A program made the position numbers and the translations under genes. From assembly GCA_944341075.1 (NCBI GenBank), contig CALVLV010000019.1, forward strand, positions 1-38,754: a DNA stretch of 38,754 nucleotides, read 5' to 3'. Of the stretch, positions 24,086 to 32,361 are shown in pieces. Position 1 is the stretch's first letter; every line of letters starts with the position of its first letter. A model generated the notes under the pieces. It was not told the DNA's origin, made no database searches, and saw only the letters and a program-made list of their open reading frames with translations. This stretch comes from an uncultured Clostridia bacterium (GTDB taxonomy: Bacteria; Bacillota; Clostridia; Christensenellales; Borkfalkiaceae).

Positions 24086-25411
24086 TCACTTGCCCGAAGA
24101 CAACCTCTTCTTTTCGGCAAGTATGTGCATGGCGCACTCTATGCGCTTTTTCATCATGGCGCACGTAATTTCGTAGGGCTGCTCTATATCGCCGGTGAAA
24201 TTGTAGTTGTTGGCGCTGCACCCGCCGCTGCATATGAACTTGGCAAAGCAGCCGCTGCACTTTTTGCGCGTGAACAGGCAGGACGTGGCAAAGCGCGAGC
24301 GGATATCCGCGTTGAGCCTGCCTTCGTACACGTTGCCCATATAAAAATCTTTGTTGCCGGCAAACTGGTGGCAGGGATAGATGTCGCCATTGGGCACCAC
24401 CGAAAAATATTCGTTGCCCGCGCCACAGGCAGATACGCGCTTTGAAAGGCAGGGGCCGCCCTCTAAGTCTATATTGAAGTGGAAAAAGTTGAAGCCCCTG
24501 CCCTTTTTGTAGGCGTCGAGGTACTTTTCGCACAATACCTCGTACTCCTCGCAGATGCGGGGCATGTGCTCCGCCCTTATCTGCAGGTCGGGGATATCGG
24601 TGACGACGGGCTCCATGGAGATGGAGTCGAACCCGCTTTCGGCAAGGAACATTACGTCGTTGGAGAAGTCGAGGTTCTTTGCGGTGAACGTGCCGCGCAC
24701 ATAATAACTCTTATCGCCGCGGCTTTCAACAAACTTTTTTATGTTTTTAAAGCAGATATCAAAGCTGCCCCTGCCGTTCACCGTTTTGCGTATAGCGTCG
24801 TGCACCTCGGGGCGGCCGTCCAGCGAGAGGACTACGTTCTCCATTTCGCGGTTGAAAAAGTCGGCAGCGTCGTCGTTTAACAGCACGCCGTTGGTGGTTG
24901 TGGTGAACAGGAACCTTTTGCCGTATTTTTCGCCCTGTTCGCGCGCGTAAGCCACCACGTTTTTGATGGTATCAAGGCACATCAAAGGCTCGCCGCCGAA
25001 GAAGTCGGCTTCAAGCACCTTGCGGCTGCCGCTGTTTTTTATAAGGAAGTCTATGGCCTGCTTTGCAGTCTGCTCGCTCATAAATTCGCGCGCGGAGTGG
25101 TATGCGCCCTCGTCGGCAAAGCAATAGCGGCAGCGCAGGTTACAGTCGTGGCAGATATGAATGCACAGCGCCTTTACCTCGTTGGACTTTACAGGATAGG
25201 CCTCGGGTTCGGGCGCGTTTAAAAGCCCCTCCCCTTCAAGCGTTTCCACGTCTGCGCGGACGGCGTTTATATCTTCCTGCGAAAGGGCGGGAACGGTGCC
25301 CTCTTCAAGCGCCTTTAAGTAAGTTGCAGTGTTTTTATCACACTCGTGCAGGCTGGCGCTGCCCGTATCGTATATATAATAATGCGTTTTATAGTTGAAT
25401 ACGTGGATCAT
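24086..25411 (-). CDS. scfB: SCIFF peptide maturase, radical SAM/SPASM
   Basis: 441 residues. An N-terminal peptide-recognition region (about 1-78) precedes the radical SAM cluster CNLRCRYC (C90, C94, C97). A SPASM-type C-terminus carries many cysteines (CLSKRVSACG, DIYPCHQF, CLFTRKKCSGC, CSGGCSANN), the ligands for auxiliary Fe-S clusters. Such enzymes install thioether links from Cys sulfur to a partner residue in the SCIFF precursor (ranthipeptides). The precursor scfA lies 116 bp upstream on the same strand. No clear Shine-Dalgarno sequence precedes the ATG at 25411. secDF lies downstream, the usual clostridial context. Confidence 0.95.
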   Translation of the reverse strand: MIHVFNYKTHYYIYDTGSASLHECDKNTATYLKALEEGTVPALSQEDINAVRADVETLEGEGLLNAPEPEAYPVKSNEVKALCIHICHDCNLRCRYCFADEGAYHSAREFMSEQTAKQAIDFLIKNSGSRKVLEADFFGGEPLMCLDTIKNVVAYAREQGEKYGKRFLFTTTTNGVLLNDDAADFFNREMENVVLSLDGRPEVHDAIRKTVNGRGSFDICFKNIKKFVESRGDKSYYVRGTFTAKNLDFSNDVMFLAESGFDSISMEPVVTDIPDLQIRAEHMPRICEEYEVLCEKYLDAYKKGRGFNFFHFNIDLEGGPCLSKRVSACGAGNEYFSVVPNGDIYPCHQFAGNKDFYMGNVYEGRLNADIRSRFATSCLFTRKKCSGCFAKFICSGGCSANNYNFTGDIEQPYEITCAMMKKRIECAMHILAEKKRLSSGK

Positions 25412-25436
25412 AATTTAAACAAATGAATATAACGCA

Positions 25437-25465
25437 GAAAAATTCAGTGCATGCGCGCTGAATTT
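25437..25465 (-). terminator. Weak terminator-like hairpin before scfB
   Basis: AAATTCAG/CTGAATTT (25458-25465 with 25440-25447) followed by a short T run on the minus strand. It could end part of the scfA transcripts and lower scfB expression relative to precursor. Confidence 0.45.
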
Positions 25466-25475
25466 CCTATGACAT

Positions 25476-25511
25476 TTTTTAAGGAGCAGAGAAACTTCTG
25501 CTCCTTAAAAA
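25476..25511 (-). promoter_or_regulatory. Perfect 15-bp hairpin between scfA and scfB
   Basis: On the minus strand TTTTTAAGGAGCAGA pairs fully with TCTGCTCCTTAAAAA around a 6-base loop. The T run is in the 5' arm, so it is not a normal intrinsic terminator. It may protect the 3' end of scfA mRNA or mark a processing site. Confidence 0.5.
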
Positions 25512-25527
25512 TTTCCGATATGAAAAT

Positions 25528-25686
25528 TTACTTGGTTTCTTTGTCCGGTCTTTCTTCTCTTGTTATCCTTTCGCAGCTCTGGTTGCCCACAGTGCAGCTG
25601 GTTTTGCATGCCGACTGGCAGGTGCTTCTGCATTCGCCGCAGCCGGTCACCTTTCTTTCAGAGGGTTTTGCTATAGTCTTTATCAT
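25528..25686 (-). CDS. scfA: SCIFF ranthipeptide precursor (six cysteines in forty-five residues)
   Basis: A 52-residue peptide, too short for many gene callers. It starts MIKTIAKPSERKVTGCGEC and has six cysteines at 16, 19, 23, 27, 31 and 38 with Ser/Thr spaced between them, then a charged tail ending ERPDKETK. This is the SCIFF pattern found across Clostridia. ScfB links the cysteines by thioethers to nearby residues. The ATG at 25686 has AAAGGAG 8 nt before it. It sits between a TIGR04086-like membrane protein and scfB, as in other Clostridia. The function of the mature peptide is unknown. Confidence 0.95.
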   Translation of the reverse strand: MIKTIAKPSERKVTGCGECRSTCQSACKTSCTVGNQSCERITREERPDKETK

Positions 25687-25764
25687 GGCGTTGAACTCCT
25701 TTGCAAGTCATTTTTTTATATTATAGAATAAGGCAAAAGAAAAATCAAGCGATTTTTAAAGATT

Positions 25765-26133
25765 TCAGTTTCTGCCCTTTATATTTACGCCTATGATGCC
25801 GCTGACCGCGCCCGAAACGGCGCCGATGAGCACTTCAAGCGCAAAAAAGCCGGTAACGGAAAAGTCGCCCGACATGGCCGAAAACAGCACATACGTTGCC
25901 AGCACCGCCACGGCGCCGTACACCGCGCCCTTTACAATGCCGCCGCTGCCGCGGATGAACAGTATGCCGCCCGCCGCTATGCACAGCGTTTTGAGCACCT
26001 GGTTGACGGGCTTTATTACCGCCGACGACAGCGAGAACAGCTGGACGAACAGCGAAAAGACGAGCACGCAAGCAAGAGAGAATATTATTGCCGCCAGAGT
26101 GGCTTTGACTACCTGAAGTATATGTTCGCGCAT
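25765..26133 (-). CDS. TIGR04086 family membrane protein
   Basis: 122 residues with four hydrophobic segments (about 10-35, 46-62, 66-86 and 92-118). Size, topology and its place between yajC and scfA match the TIGR04086 family, which has no known function. The family is a regular neighbour of scfA/scfB. Its Shine-Dalgarno sequence GGAGG (7 nt before the ATG) forms part of the 3' arm of the yajC terminator, so translation start and termination are physically linked. Confidence 0.82.
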   Translation of the reverse strand: MREHILQVVKATLAAIIFSLACVLVFSLFVQLFSLSSAVIKPVNQVLKTLCIAAGGILFIRGSGGIVKGAVYGAVAVLATYVLFSAMSGDFSVTGFFALEVLIGAVSGAVSGIIGVNIKGRN

Positions 26134-26168
26134 AAAAAAACCTCCGCACAGTTTAAAACTATGCGGAG
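26134..26168 (-). terminator. yajC terminator whose 3' arm holds the next gene's ribosome-binding site
   Basis: The minus-strand stem CTCCGCATAGTTT/AAACTGTGCGGAG (26168-26142, one mismatch) is followed by GTTTTTTT and then the ATG at 26133. GGAGG of the 3' arm is the only ribosome-binding site of the downstream gene. Confidence 0.8.
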
Positions 26169-26186
26169 ATATATGCGTTTATGACT

Positions 26187-26678
26187 TTATTCAGACTTTT
26201 CTTCGGCCTTTTCCTCTGCCTTTTCCTCAGTCTTTTCTTCGGGCTGAGCGGCAGTTTCTTCGGCGGGGGAAGCTTCTTCGAAGGGCTCTTCAGCCTTATC
26301 TTCGGCCTCGTCCTTCTTGTCTTCCTTCTTGTCGTCGGAAGATTCTACTACGGCGTCGGTCTGGTAGATGGCCTGCTTATCGAACTTCATGTAGCACTTG
26401 CCGGTAGTTTCGGAGCCGGTTTCGAGCACGAAGGTGTTTTCGTCGGGGTCTACCTCGACCACTATTCCGCACACGCCGCCAATGGTTTTTACTTTGTTGC
26501 CCGGCTTTACGGCGTTCATGATCTGCTCTGTCTCTTCCTGCTTTTTCTTGTTCCTGCGGGATGAGATGACGAAGAACACTACTATTATAACGATGAATAC
26601 GGCAAGGATGACCCACGTTACCCAGCCGCTGCCGGCGTTGTTGGCGGCATCGCCCTCTGCCAAAAGTGAACTAAGCAT
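26187..26678 (-). CDS. yajC: Preprotein translocase subunit YajC with long acidic tail
   Basis: 163 residues, against about 85-115 in most YajC proteins. A short lumenal N-terminus is followed by one transmembrane helix (about 19-40), then a cytoplasmic domain with the family core AVKPGNKVKTIGGVCG and VLETGS. From about residue 110 the tail is almost all E, K, A and D (repeats of EEKAEEK), low-complexity and likely disordered. YajC associates with SecDF. AAGGAGCAG precedes the ATG. Its promoter is at 26740-26768. Confidence 0.93.
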   Translation of the reverse strand: MLSSLLAEGDAANNAGSGWVTWVILAVFIVIIVVFFVISSRRNKKKQEETEQIMNAVKPGNKVKTIGGVCGIVVEVDPDENTFVLETGSETTGKCYMKFDKQAIYQTDAVVESSDDKKEDKKDEAEDKAEEPFEEASPAEETAAQPEEKTEEKAEEKAEEKSE

Positions 26679-26739
26679 AAATTTTTCTGCTCCTTGATTT
26701 TTAGATAATTTTTACTTGTTTTTTTAATTAGGTATAAAT

Positions 26740-26768
26740 AATATACAATTTTTTATGCATTTTTGCAA
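26740..26768 (-). promoter_or_regulatory. Promoter of yajC
   Basis: TTGCAA (26768-26763) and TATATT (26745-26740) with 17-bp spacing on the minus strand, in an AT-rich gap after tgt. Confidence 0.7.
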
Positions 26769-26887
26769 GCAATTTGCGCTTGAAATATGCGCCTTGCCAA
26801 ACTTTCACATCGTTTTCAGAAAATTTTCGCCAAATTGCGCAAAAGGCGCCGACGAAGGACGGGCGCAACGCGCATGACGGCAGCGGC

Positions 26888-28021
<1,134 letters not shown>

Positions 28022-28074
28022 TTAATTATACGGTGACTTAACAGAACAAAGTGAAATTAAGTCGGCGGGATTAC

Positions 28075-28155
28075 AATCCCCCTTTAATTCCCCCTTTACA
28101 CAAGGGGGACAAGGTGTATGGCAATTCCCTCTTTACACAAGGGGGACAAGGTGCA
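28075..28155 (+). repeat. Short tandem repeat, upstream of tgt
   Basis: Two direct copies of a roughly 40-bp unit, each with AATTCCC, CTTTACACAAGGGGGACAAG and GTGTATGG or GTGCATGG. They lead straight into the R2 element at 28161. Confidence 0.7.
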
Positions 28156-28160
28156 TGGCA

Positions 28161-28293
28161 GAGATTTCTCCATGCGGGCTTTGCCCGGTCATAAGGAGCA
28201 AAGCGACGGAATAGCGTAAGGAACGGAATAGCGATTGTTGCGCATAACGCCAATCGCGTCTTGCTGCGCACAGCGCCAATCGCGTCAATGACA
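28161..28293. repeat. R2 composite repeat in the queA-tgt gap
   Basis: GAGATTTCTCCATGCGGGC at the left, AAGGAGCAAAGCGACGGAATAG in the middle (by position 28193-28216), a doubled CGCCAATCGCGTC segment, and CAATGACA at the right end. It shares blocks with 11196-11408 and 32161-32262. Confidence 0.6.
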
Positions 28294-28382
28294 TATTGAA
28301 ACGCTGAGCATGTTTGGCTCAGAACCGGGCAAGACGAGGCGCGCGAGGAAAACCTGAAGAGAATTTTATCTAAAGATAATAA

Positions 28383-28685
28383 ACGTCGCAAGGCGGGTTT
28401 CCCGCCGCATGTTTACGCGGAGCATGATGTTGGAGAAGCAAGTAAAATCCCCCCTGGCTTGCCTGTGGCAAGCCCTCCCCCCTTAATAAGGGAGGCAAGG
28501 GGAGCGTGCGGAACGCCGCGAAAAAGTTTACGCGGGGCATGTTTGGCTTAGAACCGAGCAAACTACGCGGAGCATGATGTTGGAGAAGCAAGCAGGTCAA
28601 GGAGCGTGCGGAATGCTGCGAAGGAGCTTACTTATAGGTAAGTGACTGAGCGGAACCGCAAGCGCGACACAGAGATGCGCCGCTT
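28383..28685 (+). repeat. R3 repeat, two copies ending at the queA stop codon
   Basis: A first unit (about 28410-28540) carries TGTTGGAGAAGCAAG, the CCCCCCTGGCTTGCC to GGGAGGCAAGG hairpin and GGAGCGTGCGGAACG. A second unit (about 28540-28685) carries the same start, GGAGCGTGCGGAATGCTGCG, the CTTACTTATAGGTAAG hairpin and the tail GATGCGCCGCTTATAC. The tail ends at the queA stop. No gene is seen in the 680-bp gap 28004-28683. Confidence 0.75.
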
Positions 28686-29814
28686 ATACAATCATCATTG
28701 CATCGCCGAAGGAGAAAAAGCGATACCTGTTCTCCACCGCCAGCCTATACAGCTCCAGCGTCTTTTCACGCCCGACGAGGGCGGATACAAGCATTATCAG
28801 AGTGCTTTCGGGCAGGTGGAAGTTGGTTATAAGGCAGTCCACACATTTGAACTTATAGGGCGGATATATAAATATTGAGGTATTGCCGTGACAGGGAGAA
28901 ATGGTGCCGTCTGCATTGGCGGCGCTCTCCAGCGTGCGCACCGAGGTGGTGCCCACGGCGATCACCCTTCGGCCTTCGCGCTTGGCTTTGGATATCATTT
29001 CCGCCGCCTCCTCGCCTACCTCGTAATACTCGCTGTGCATCTTGTGGGCGGTTATGGCGTCCTCCTTTACGGGGCGGAAGGTGCCCAGCCCCACGTGCAG
29101 GAGTATCTGCGCTACCTGCACGCCCATGCCCTTTATCTCTTCCAGAAGCTGCGGGGTGAAGTGCAGGCCTGCGGTGGGCGCGGCGGCAGAGCCGTCTGTG
29201 CGGGCGTATACCGTCTGGTATCGGTTCTGATCTTTGAGTTTTTGGTGGATATACGGCGGCAGCGGCATGGTTCCCACGCGAGCGAGCGCCTCTTCAAACA
29301 CGCCGTCGCACTCGAAATCGACTATGCGTTCGCCGCTCTCCGTTACGCAATTTACCGTGAGCGAAAGCCCCTCGTCCACCACAAGCCGAGTGCCGGGGCG
29401 GCACTTTTTACCGGGCTTTACAAGCACCTCCCACCTTAAAGAGGAAATGCGCTTTAATAAGAGCACCTCTACCTTTCCGCCGTGTTCGGTATGGGCGTAC
29501 AGCCTTGCGGGCAACACCTTGGTATTGTTTATAACCAGCACGTCGCCAGGGCGAAGGTACTGCTTTATGTCGCGGAAGATCTTATGTTCCACCCTGTCCT
29601 CCGCCCTGTTATACACAAGCATGCGCGAGGAATCGCGCGGCTCGACGGGGGTCTGGGCGATGAGCTCTTCGGGCAGGTCGTAGTAAAAATCGCTCTTTTT
29701 AAGGTCTGTGGGCGCGCCGCTTGCGAACACGTCGCGCTCTTCGCCCGCAGTGTTTTCGGTATTATTTATATTGTCTGCGTTTTCGGGCAGGCTGCCCGAG
29801 TTAGTTTCCGTCAT
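28684..29814 (-). CDS. queA: S-adenosylmethionine:tRNA ribosyltransferase-isomerase QueA
   Basis: 376 residues. From about residue 39 it follows the family from its usual start ([18 protein letters not shown]) to the end. It transfers and rearranges the ribose of SAM onto preQ1-tRNA to give epoxyqueuosine. The first 38 residues are an extra acidic, Asn/Glu-rich extension with no internal Met. The ATG at 29814 has AAGGACG before it and overlaps the ruvB stop by 14 nt, so the long form seems real unless a non-ATG start is used. It ends the ruvC-ruvA-ruvB-queA run. Confidence 0.95.
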   Translation of the reverse strand: MTETNSGSLPENADNINNTENTAGEERDVFASGAPTDLKKSDFYYDLPEELIAQTPVEPRDSSRMLVYNRAEDRVEHKIFRDIKQYLRPGDVLVINNTKVLPARLYAHTEHGGKVEVLLLKRISSLRWEVLVKPGKKCRPGTRLVVDEGLSLTVNCVTESGERIVDFECDGVFEEALARVGTMPLPPYIHQKLKDQNRYQTVYARTDGSAAAPTAGLHFTPQLLEEIKGMGVQVAQILLHVGLGTFRPVKEDAITAHKMHSEYYEVGEEAAEMISKAKREGRRVIAVGTTSVRTLESAANADGTISPCHGNTSIFIYPPYKFKCVDCLITNFHLPESTLIMLVSALVGREKTLELYRLAVENRYRFFSFGDAMMIV

Positions 29815-30880
29815 TTTCGTCCTTGTTGAAAAGCGAGAGCTGCGCCGCCTGCCTTTCAGATACCTTATATCCTAAATGTTCATATCCGCCGCGCAATATC
29901 ATTCTGCCGCGCGGGGTGCGCGCAATAAAGCCGAGCTGGAGAAGGTACGGTTCGTACACGTCCTCTATGGTGTTGGCGTCCTCGTTTACCGTGGCGGCAA
30001 GCGTTTCAAGCCCCACGGGGCGGCCGTCGAACTTTTCCACCATGGCACGCAAAATGGCGCGGTCGGTTTCGTCCAGCCCGAGTTCGTCTATCTCCATTCT
30101 GCCGAGGGCAAAGCGTGCGGCGCTGAGCGAGATGACGCCCTCGCCGCCTATCTCTGAAAAGTCGCGCACGCGCTTTAAAAGCCTGTTGGCTATCCTGGGC
30201 GTGCCGCGGGAACGCTTGGAAATTTCCTCAGCGGCGGCGTCCTCTATTTTAACGCCGAGTTTTACCGCGCTTTTGAGCACTATCTCTTTAAGCTCTGCGG
30301 GGGTATACATCTCCAGCCTGCAGATTATGCCGAAGCGGTTCCTTAAGGGGGTGGCTATCATGCCCGCCCTGGTGGTGGCGCCTATAAGCGTGAATTTTTT
30401 AAGCGAAAAACGTATATTGCGCGCGCTGGGGCCCTTGCCGACGATTATGTCGAGGGCGTAGTCCTCCATGGCGGAATAGAGTATCTCCTCCACGCTGTGG
30501 TTGAGGCGGTGTATTTCGTCGATGAACAGCACGTCGCCGTCGTTGAGGTTGGTGAGAATGGCGGCAAGGTCGCCGCTGCGCTCTATGGCGGGGGCGGAAG
30601 TAAGCTTCAGCGTGCCGCCCATTTCGTTTGCAATGATATGCGCGAGCGTGGTTTTGCCAAGGCCGGGCGCGCCGTAAAGGAGGACGTGCTCTAACGCCTC
30701 CCCCCTCTTTTTTGCGGCAGCCATATATACGTTTAAATTTTCCTTTACCTTGACCTGACCTACATAGTCGGCAAGCGTTTTGGGACGGAGAACGTTTTCC
30801 TCGGCGTCGTATTCGCCCTTGGTGCTCTTTACAAGCCTGTCCTCTTCCTCCGTTCCGAACTCTTCGTCGTCAAAAAACAT
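29801..30880 (-). CDS. ruvB: Holliday junction branch migration helicase RuvB
   Basis: 359 residues. AAA+ motor motifs: Walker [13 protein letters not shown] (about 70), Walker [11 protein letters not shown] (about 118), sensor 1 IGATTRAG and arginine-finger region; a winged helix follows at the C-terminus. RuvB hexamers drive branch migration with RuvA. The ATG at 30880 was preferred to the one at 30895 because AAGAGG lies 6 nt upstream and the longer form adds MKRFF outside family similarity. R1 copy E begins 11 bp before the start codon, separating ruvB from ruvA by 379 bp. Confidence 0.97.
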   Translation of the reverse strand: MFFDDEEFGTEEEDRLVKSTKGEYDAEENVLRPKTLADYVGQVKVKENLNVYMAAAKKRGEALEHVLLYGAPGLGKTTLAHIIANEMGGTLKLTSAPAIERSGDLAAILTNLNDGDVLFIDEIHRLNHSVEEILYSAMEDYALDIIVGKGPSARNIRFSLKKFTLIGATTRAGMIATPLRNRFGIICRLEMYTPAELKEIVLKSAVKLGVKIEDAAAEEISKRSRGTPRIANRLLKRVRDFSEIGGEGVISLSAARFALGRMEIDELGLDETDRAILRAMVEKFDGRPVGLETLAATVNEDANTIEDVYEPYLLQLGFIARTPRGRMILRGGYEHLGYKVSERQAAQLSLFNKDENDGN

Positions 30881-30890
30881 AAAAAACCTC

Positions 30891-31000
30891 TTCACGGAAT
30901 TGTCGCGCAGGCCGTGCGCGACAATTCCCGTGACCTGAGGGGCGCCGCCCCTCTTTGCGCAATCTTAAATGCCCTCGATTATATAATTGCGCAAATTCAC
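30891..31000 (+). repeat. R1 multi-hairpin element, copy E, at the ruvB start
   Basis: TTCAC (30891-30895); hairpin 1 is a perfect 13-bp stem GGAATTGTCGCGC/GCGCGACAATTCC (30896-30908 with 30916-30928) around AGGCCGT; linker CGTGACCTGA; hairpin 2 AGGGGC/GCCCCT (30938-30952); hairpin 3 TTGCGCAAT/ATTGCGCAA (30955-30963 with 30986-30994); closing TTCAC. Confidence 0.85.
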
Positions 31001-31002
31001 CC

Positions 31003-31195
31003 TGCTCAGGCGCAGGTATGCGCAAATTGAGACGAGCGGCACGTTCCGTAGAACAGCGGACACCCGCTGTTCGTGTGCCGCGGAGAGACCGCAACATGCC
31101 GAGCGTTAGCGTGAGGCGTTGCGGAGCCGACCAACGAGGCACGAGGCGAACCTGCTGCGGCGGGAAACCCGCCTTGCGACATGATTATTATTTAA
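31003..31195 (+). repeat. R1 accessory module of copy E
   Basis: GCGCAGGTATGCGC, then the stem GAACAGCGG/CCGCTGTTC with ACAC loop (31051-31072) enclosed by GCGGCAC/GTGCCGC, then CCGCAAC/GTTGCGG, and finally the end module GGCGGGAAACCCGCC with TTGCGAC and ATTATTATTTAA leading into copy F. Confidence 0.7.
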
Positions 31196-31259
31196 TTCAC
31201 GAATTTTGACGGCGGGCCGCGCCGTTAAAATTCCGTGAGTTTGAAGGGGCTAACCTCAA
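31196..31259 (+). repeat. R1 element, copy F (partial), at the ruvA end
   Basis: TTCAC (31196-31200); hairpin 1 GAATTTTGACGGC/GCCGTTAAAATTC, 13 pairs with one G-U, around GGGCCGC; linker CGTGAGTTTGA; then it fades into the ruvA stop codon. The stem sequence differs strongly from copy E but still pairs. Confidence 0.75.
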
Positions 31260-31850
31260 TCACATGCTGCGGAGGGCGGCGCGGATGACGTCTTCAAGCG
31301 ACACGGCGCCTTCGGCATGCGCCCTTTCTATGGCGCGGGCGCTCTCTGCGCGGGTGAAGCCGAGCGACATGAGCGCAACAACGGCGTCTTCGTCGCCGTC
31401 TTCCACAAACACGGGTGCGGGCGCGCCCTTTGCAGGCGCCGCGGCAGCCGTGCCAGAAACTTTTTCGCGCAGCTCTAAAATTATGCGCTCCGCCGTCTTT
31501 TTGCCGAGGCCCTTTACCGTGCTGAGCTTTTTAACGTCGGACGAGGCGATGGCTACCGCCAGCGAATTTATATCCATGCCCGAAAGCACAGCTATGCCCA
31601 TTTTGGGGCCTACGCCCGAAACGGATACAAGCTTTAAAAACATATTCTTTTCTGCAGGAGAAGAGAAGCCGAACAGGCTGATGCCGTCTTCGCGCACCTG
31701 AAGGTAGGTATATACCTCGCCATCGGTTTTGCCGCTTAAAGAGGCAAGCGCGGAGGCCGAGCAAAGAACTTCGTAACCGACGCCGCCCGTTTCGATGAGC
31801 GCCGTATCTTCGCTGAGCGATAAAATTTTACCTTTGAGATAACCGATCAT
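31260..31850 (-). CDS. ruvA: Holliday junction branch migration complex subunit RuvA
   Basis: 196 residues. An N-terminal OB fold (MIGYLKGKILSLSEDTALIE) is followed by two helix-hairpin-helix motifs (VSGVGPKMGIAVLS and VKGLGKKTAERIILEL) and a small C-terminal domain (about 150-196) that contacts RuvB. RuvA tetramers hold the four-way junction. The ATG at 31850 has AAAGGTC upstream. The longer in-frame start at 31934 runs through R1 copy G and is rejected. Confidence 0.96.
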   Translation of the reverse strand: MIGYLKGKILSLSEDTALIETGGVGYEVLCSASALASLSGKTDGEVYTYLQVREDGISLFGFSSPAEKNMFLKLVSVSGVGPKMGIAVLSGMDINSLAVAIASSDVKKLSTVKGLGKKTAERIILELREKVSGTAAAAPAKGAPAPVFVEDGDEDAVVALMSLGFTRAESARAIERAHAEGAVSLEDVIRAALRSM

Positions 31851-31862
31851 AGTAAGACCTTT

Positions 31863-31972
31863 TTCACGAAATTTTCGCGCAGGCCGTGCGCGAAAATTTC
31901 CGTGACCTAAGGGGCGCTGCCCCTCTTTGCGCAATTCTGAGTGCTCTCGATTATATAATTGCGCAAATTCAC
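31863..31972 (+). repeat. R1 multi-hairpin element, copy G, at the ruvA start
   Basis: TTCAC (31863-31867); perfect 13-bp hairpin 1 GAAATTTTCGCGC/GCGCGAAAATTTC (31868-31880 with 31888-31900) around AGGCCGT; linker CGTGACCTAA; hairpin 2 GGGGC/GCCCC (31911-31923); hairpin 3 TTGCGCAATT/AATTGCGCAA; closing TTCAC. Against copy E, stem 1 has two fully compensated base-pair changes and an identical loop. The unit goes on to the GGCGGG-AAA-CCCGCC end module at about 32069-32083. Confidence 0.85.
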
Positions 31973-32105
31973 CCTGCTGCGCGAGGGCTTTGCCCGCTGC
32001 CCTGCCGAAGGACTTCCGCTTGCGGAAAACGGCAGATGCGCAGGTATGCGCAAATTGGGGCCTGCTGCGGCGGGAAACCCGCCTTGCGACGTTTATTTAT
32101 AACTT

Positions 32106-32170
32106 ACTTACAATTTTTTCGCGCAGGCCGCGCGTGACAATTTCCGTGATTTTGAGAAACGAGATTTCTC
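32106..32170 (+). repeat. R1 element, copy H (partial) fused to R2
   Basis: CTTAC, then AATTTTTTCGCGC with loop AGGCCG and a poorly matching right arm, CGTGATTTTGA, and a GAGAAA/TTTCTC hairpin that doubles as the start of the R2 element running to 32262. Confidence 0.55.
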
Positions 32171-32262
32171 CATGCGTTCGCCTACGTCTCACTTAGTTGT
32201 AAGGAGCAAAGCGACTTTAGTAACATATCGTTTGCCCGCAGGGCTCGATTACGTCAATGACA
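32161..32262. repeat. R2-type repeat downstream of ruvC
   Basis: GAGATTTCTCCATGCG, AAGGAGCAAAGCGAC and an end TACGTCAATGACA, the same blocks as 28161-28293 in shortened form. Confidence 0.55.
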
Positions 32263-32272
32263 TGCATTTTTA

Positions 32273-32352
32273 TGTCATCTCGACCAAGGGCATAAGCCCG
32301 CGCGGAGAGATCTCTTTGCGACTCGGCCAGTCGTAAAATTTCGTGAACTTAT
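32273..32352. repeat. R2 half-element fused to inverted R1 fragment (copy I)
   Basis: TGTCATCTCGACC to GAGAGATCTC (32273-32315), followed by a minus-strand R1 start (TTCACGAAATTTTACGACT, GGCC loop, AGTCG) that ends about 15 bp after the ruvC stop. Confidence 0.55.
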
Positions 32353-32361
32353 TGCGTGAAC

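Noticed and set aside
30891-31259. R1 units considered as integron attC sites
   Set aside because: There is no GTTRRRY core pair at the arm ends, no cassette genes between units and no integrase in the window, although hairpin-based recombination remains possible.
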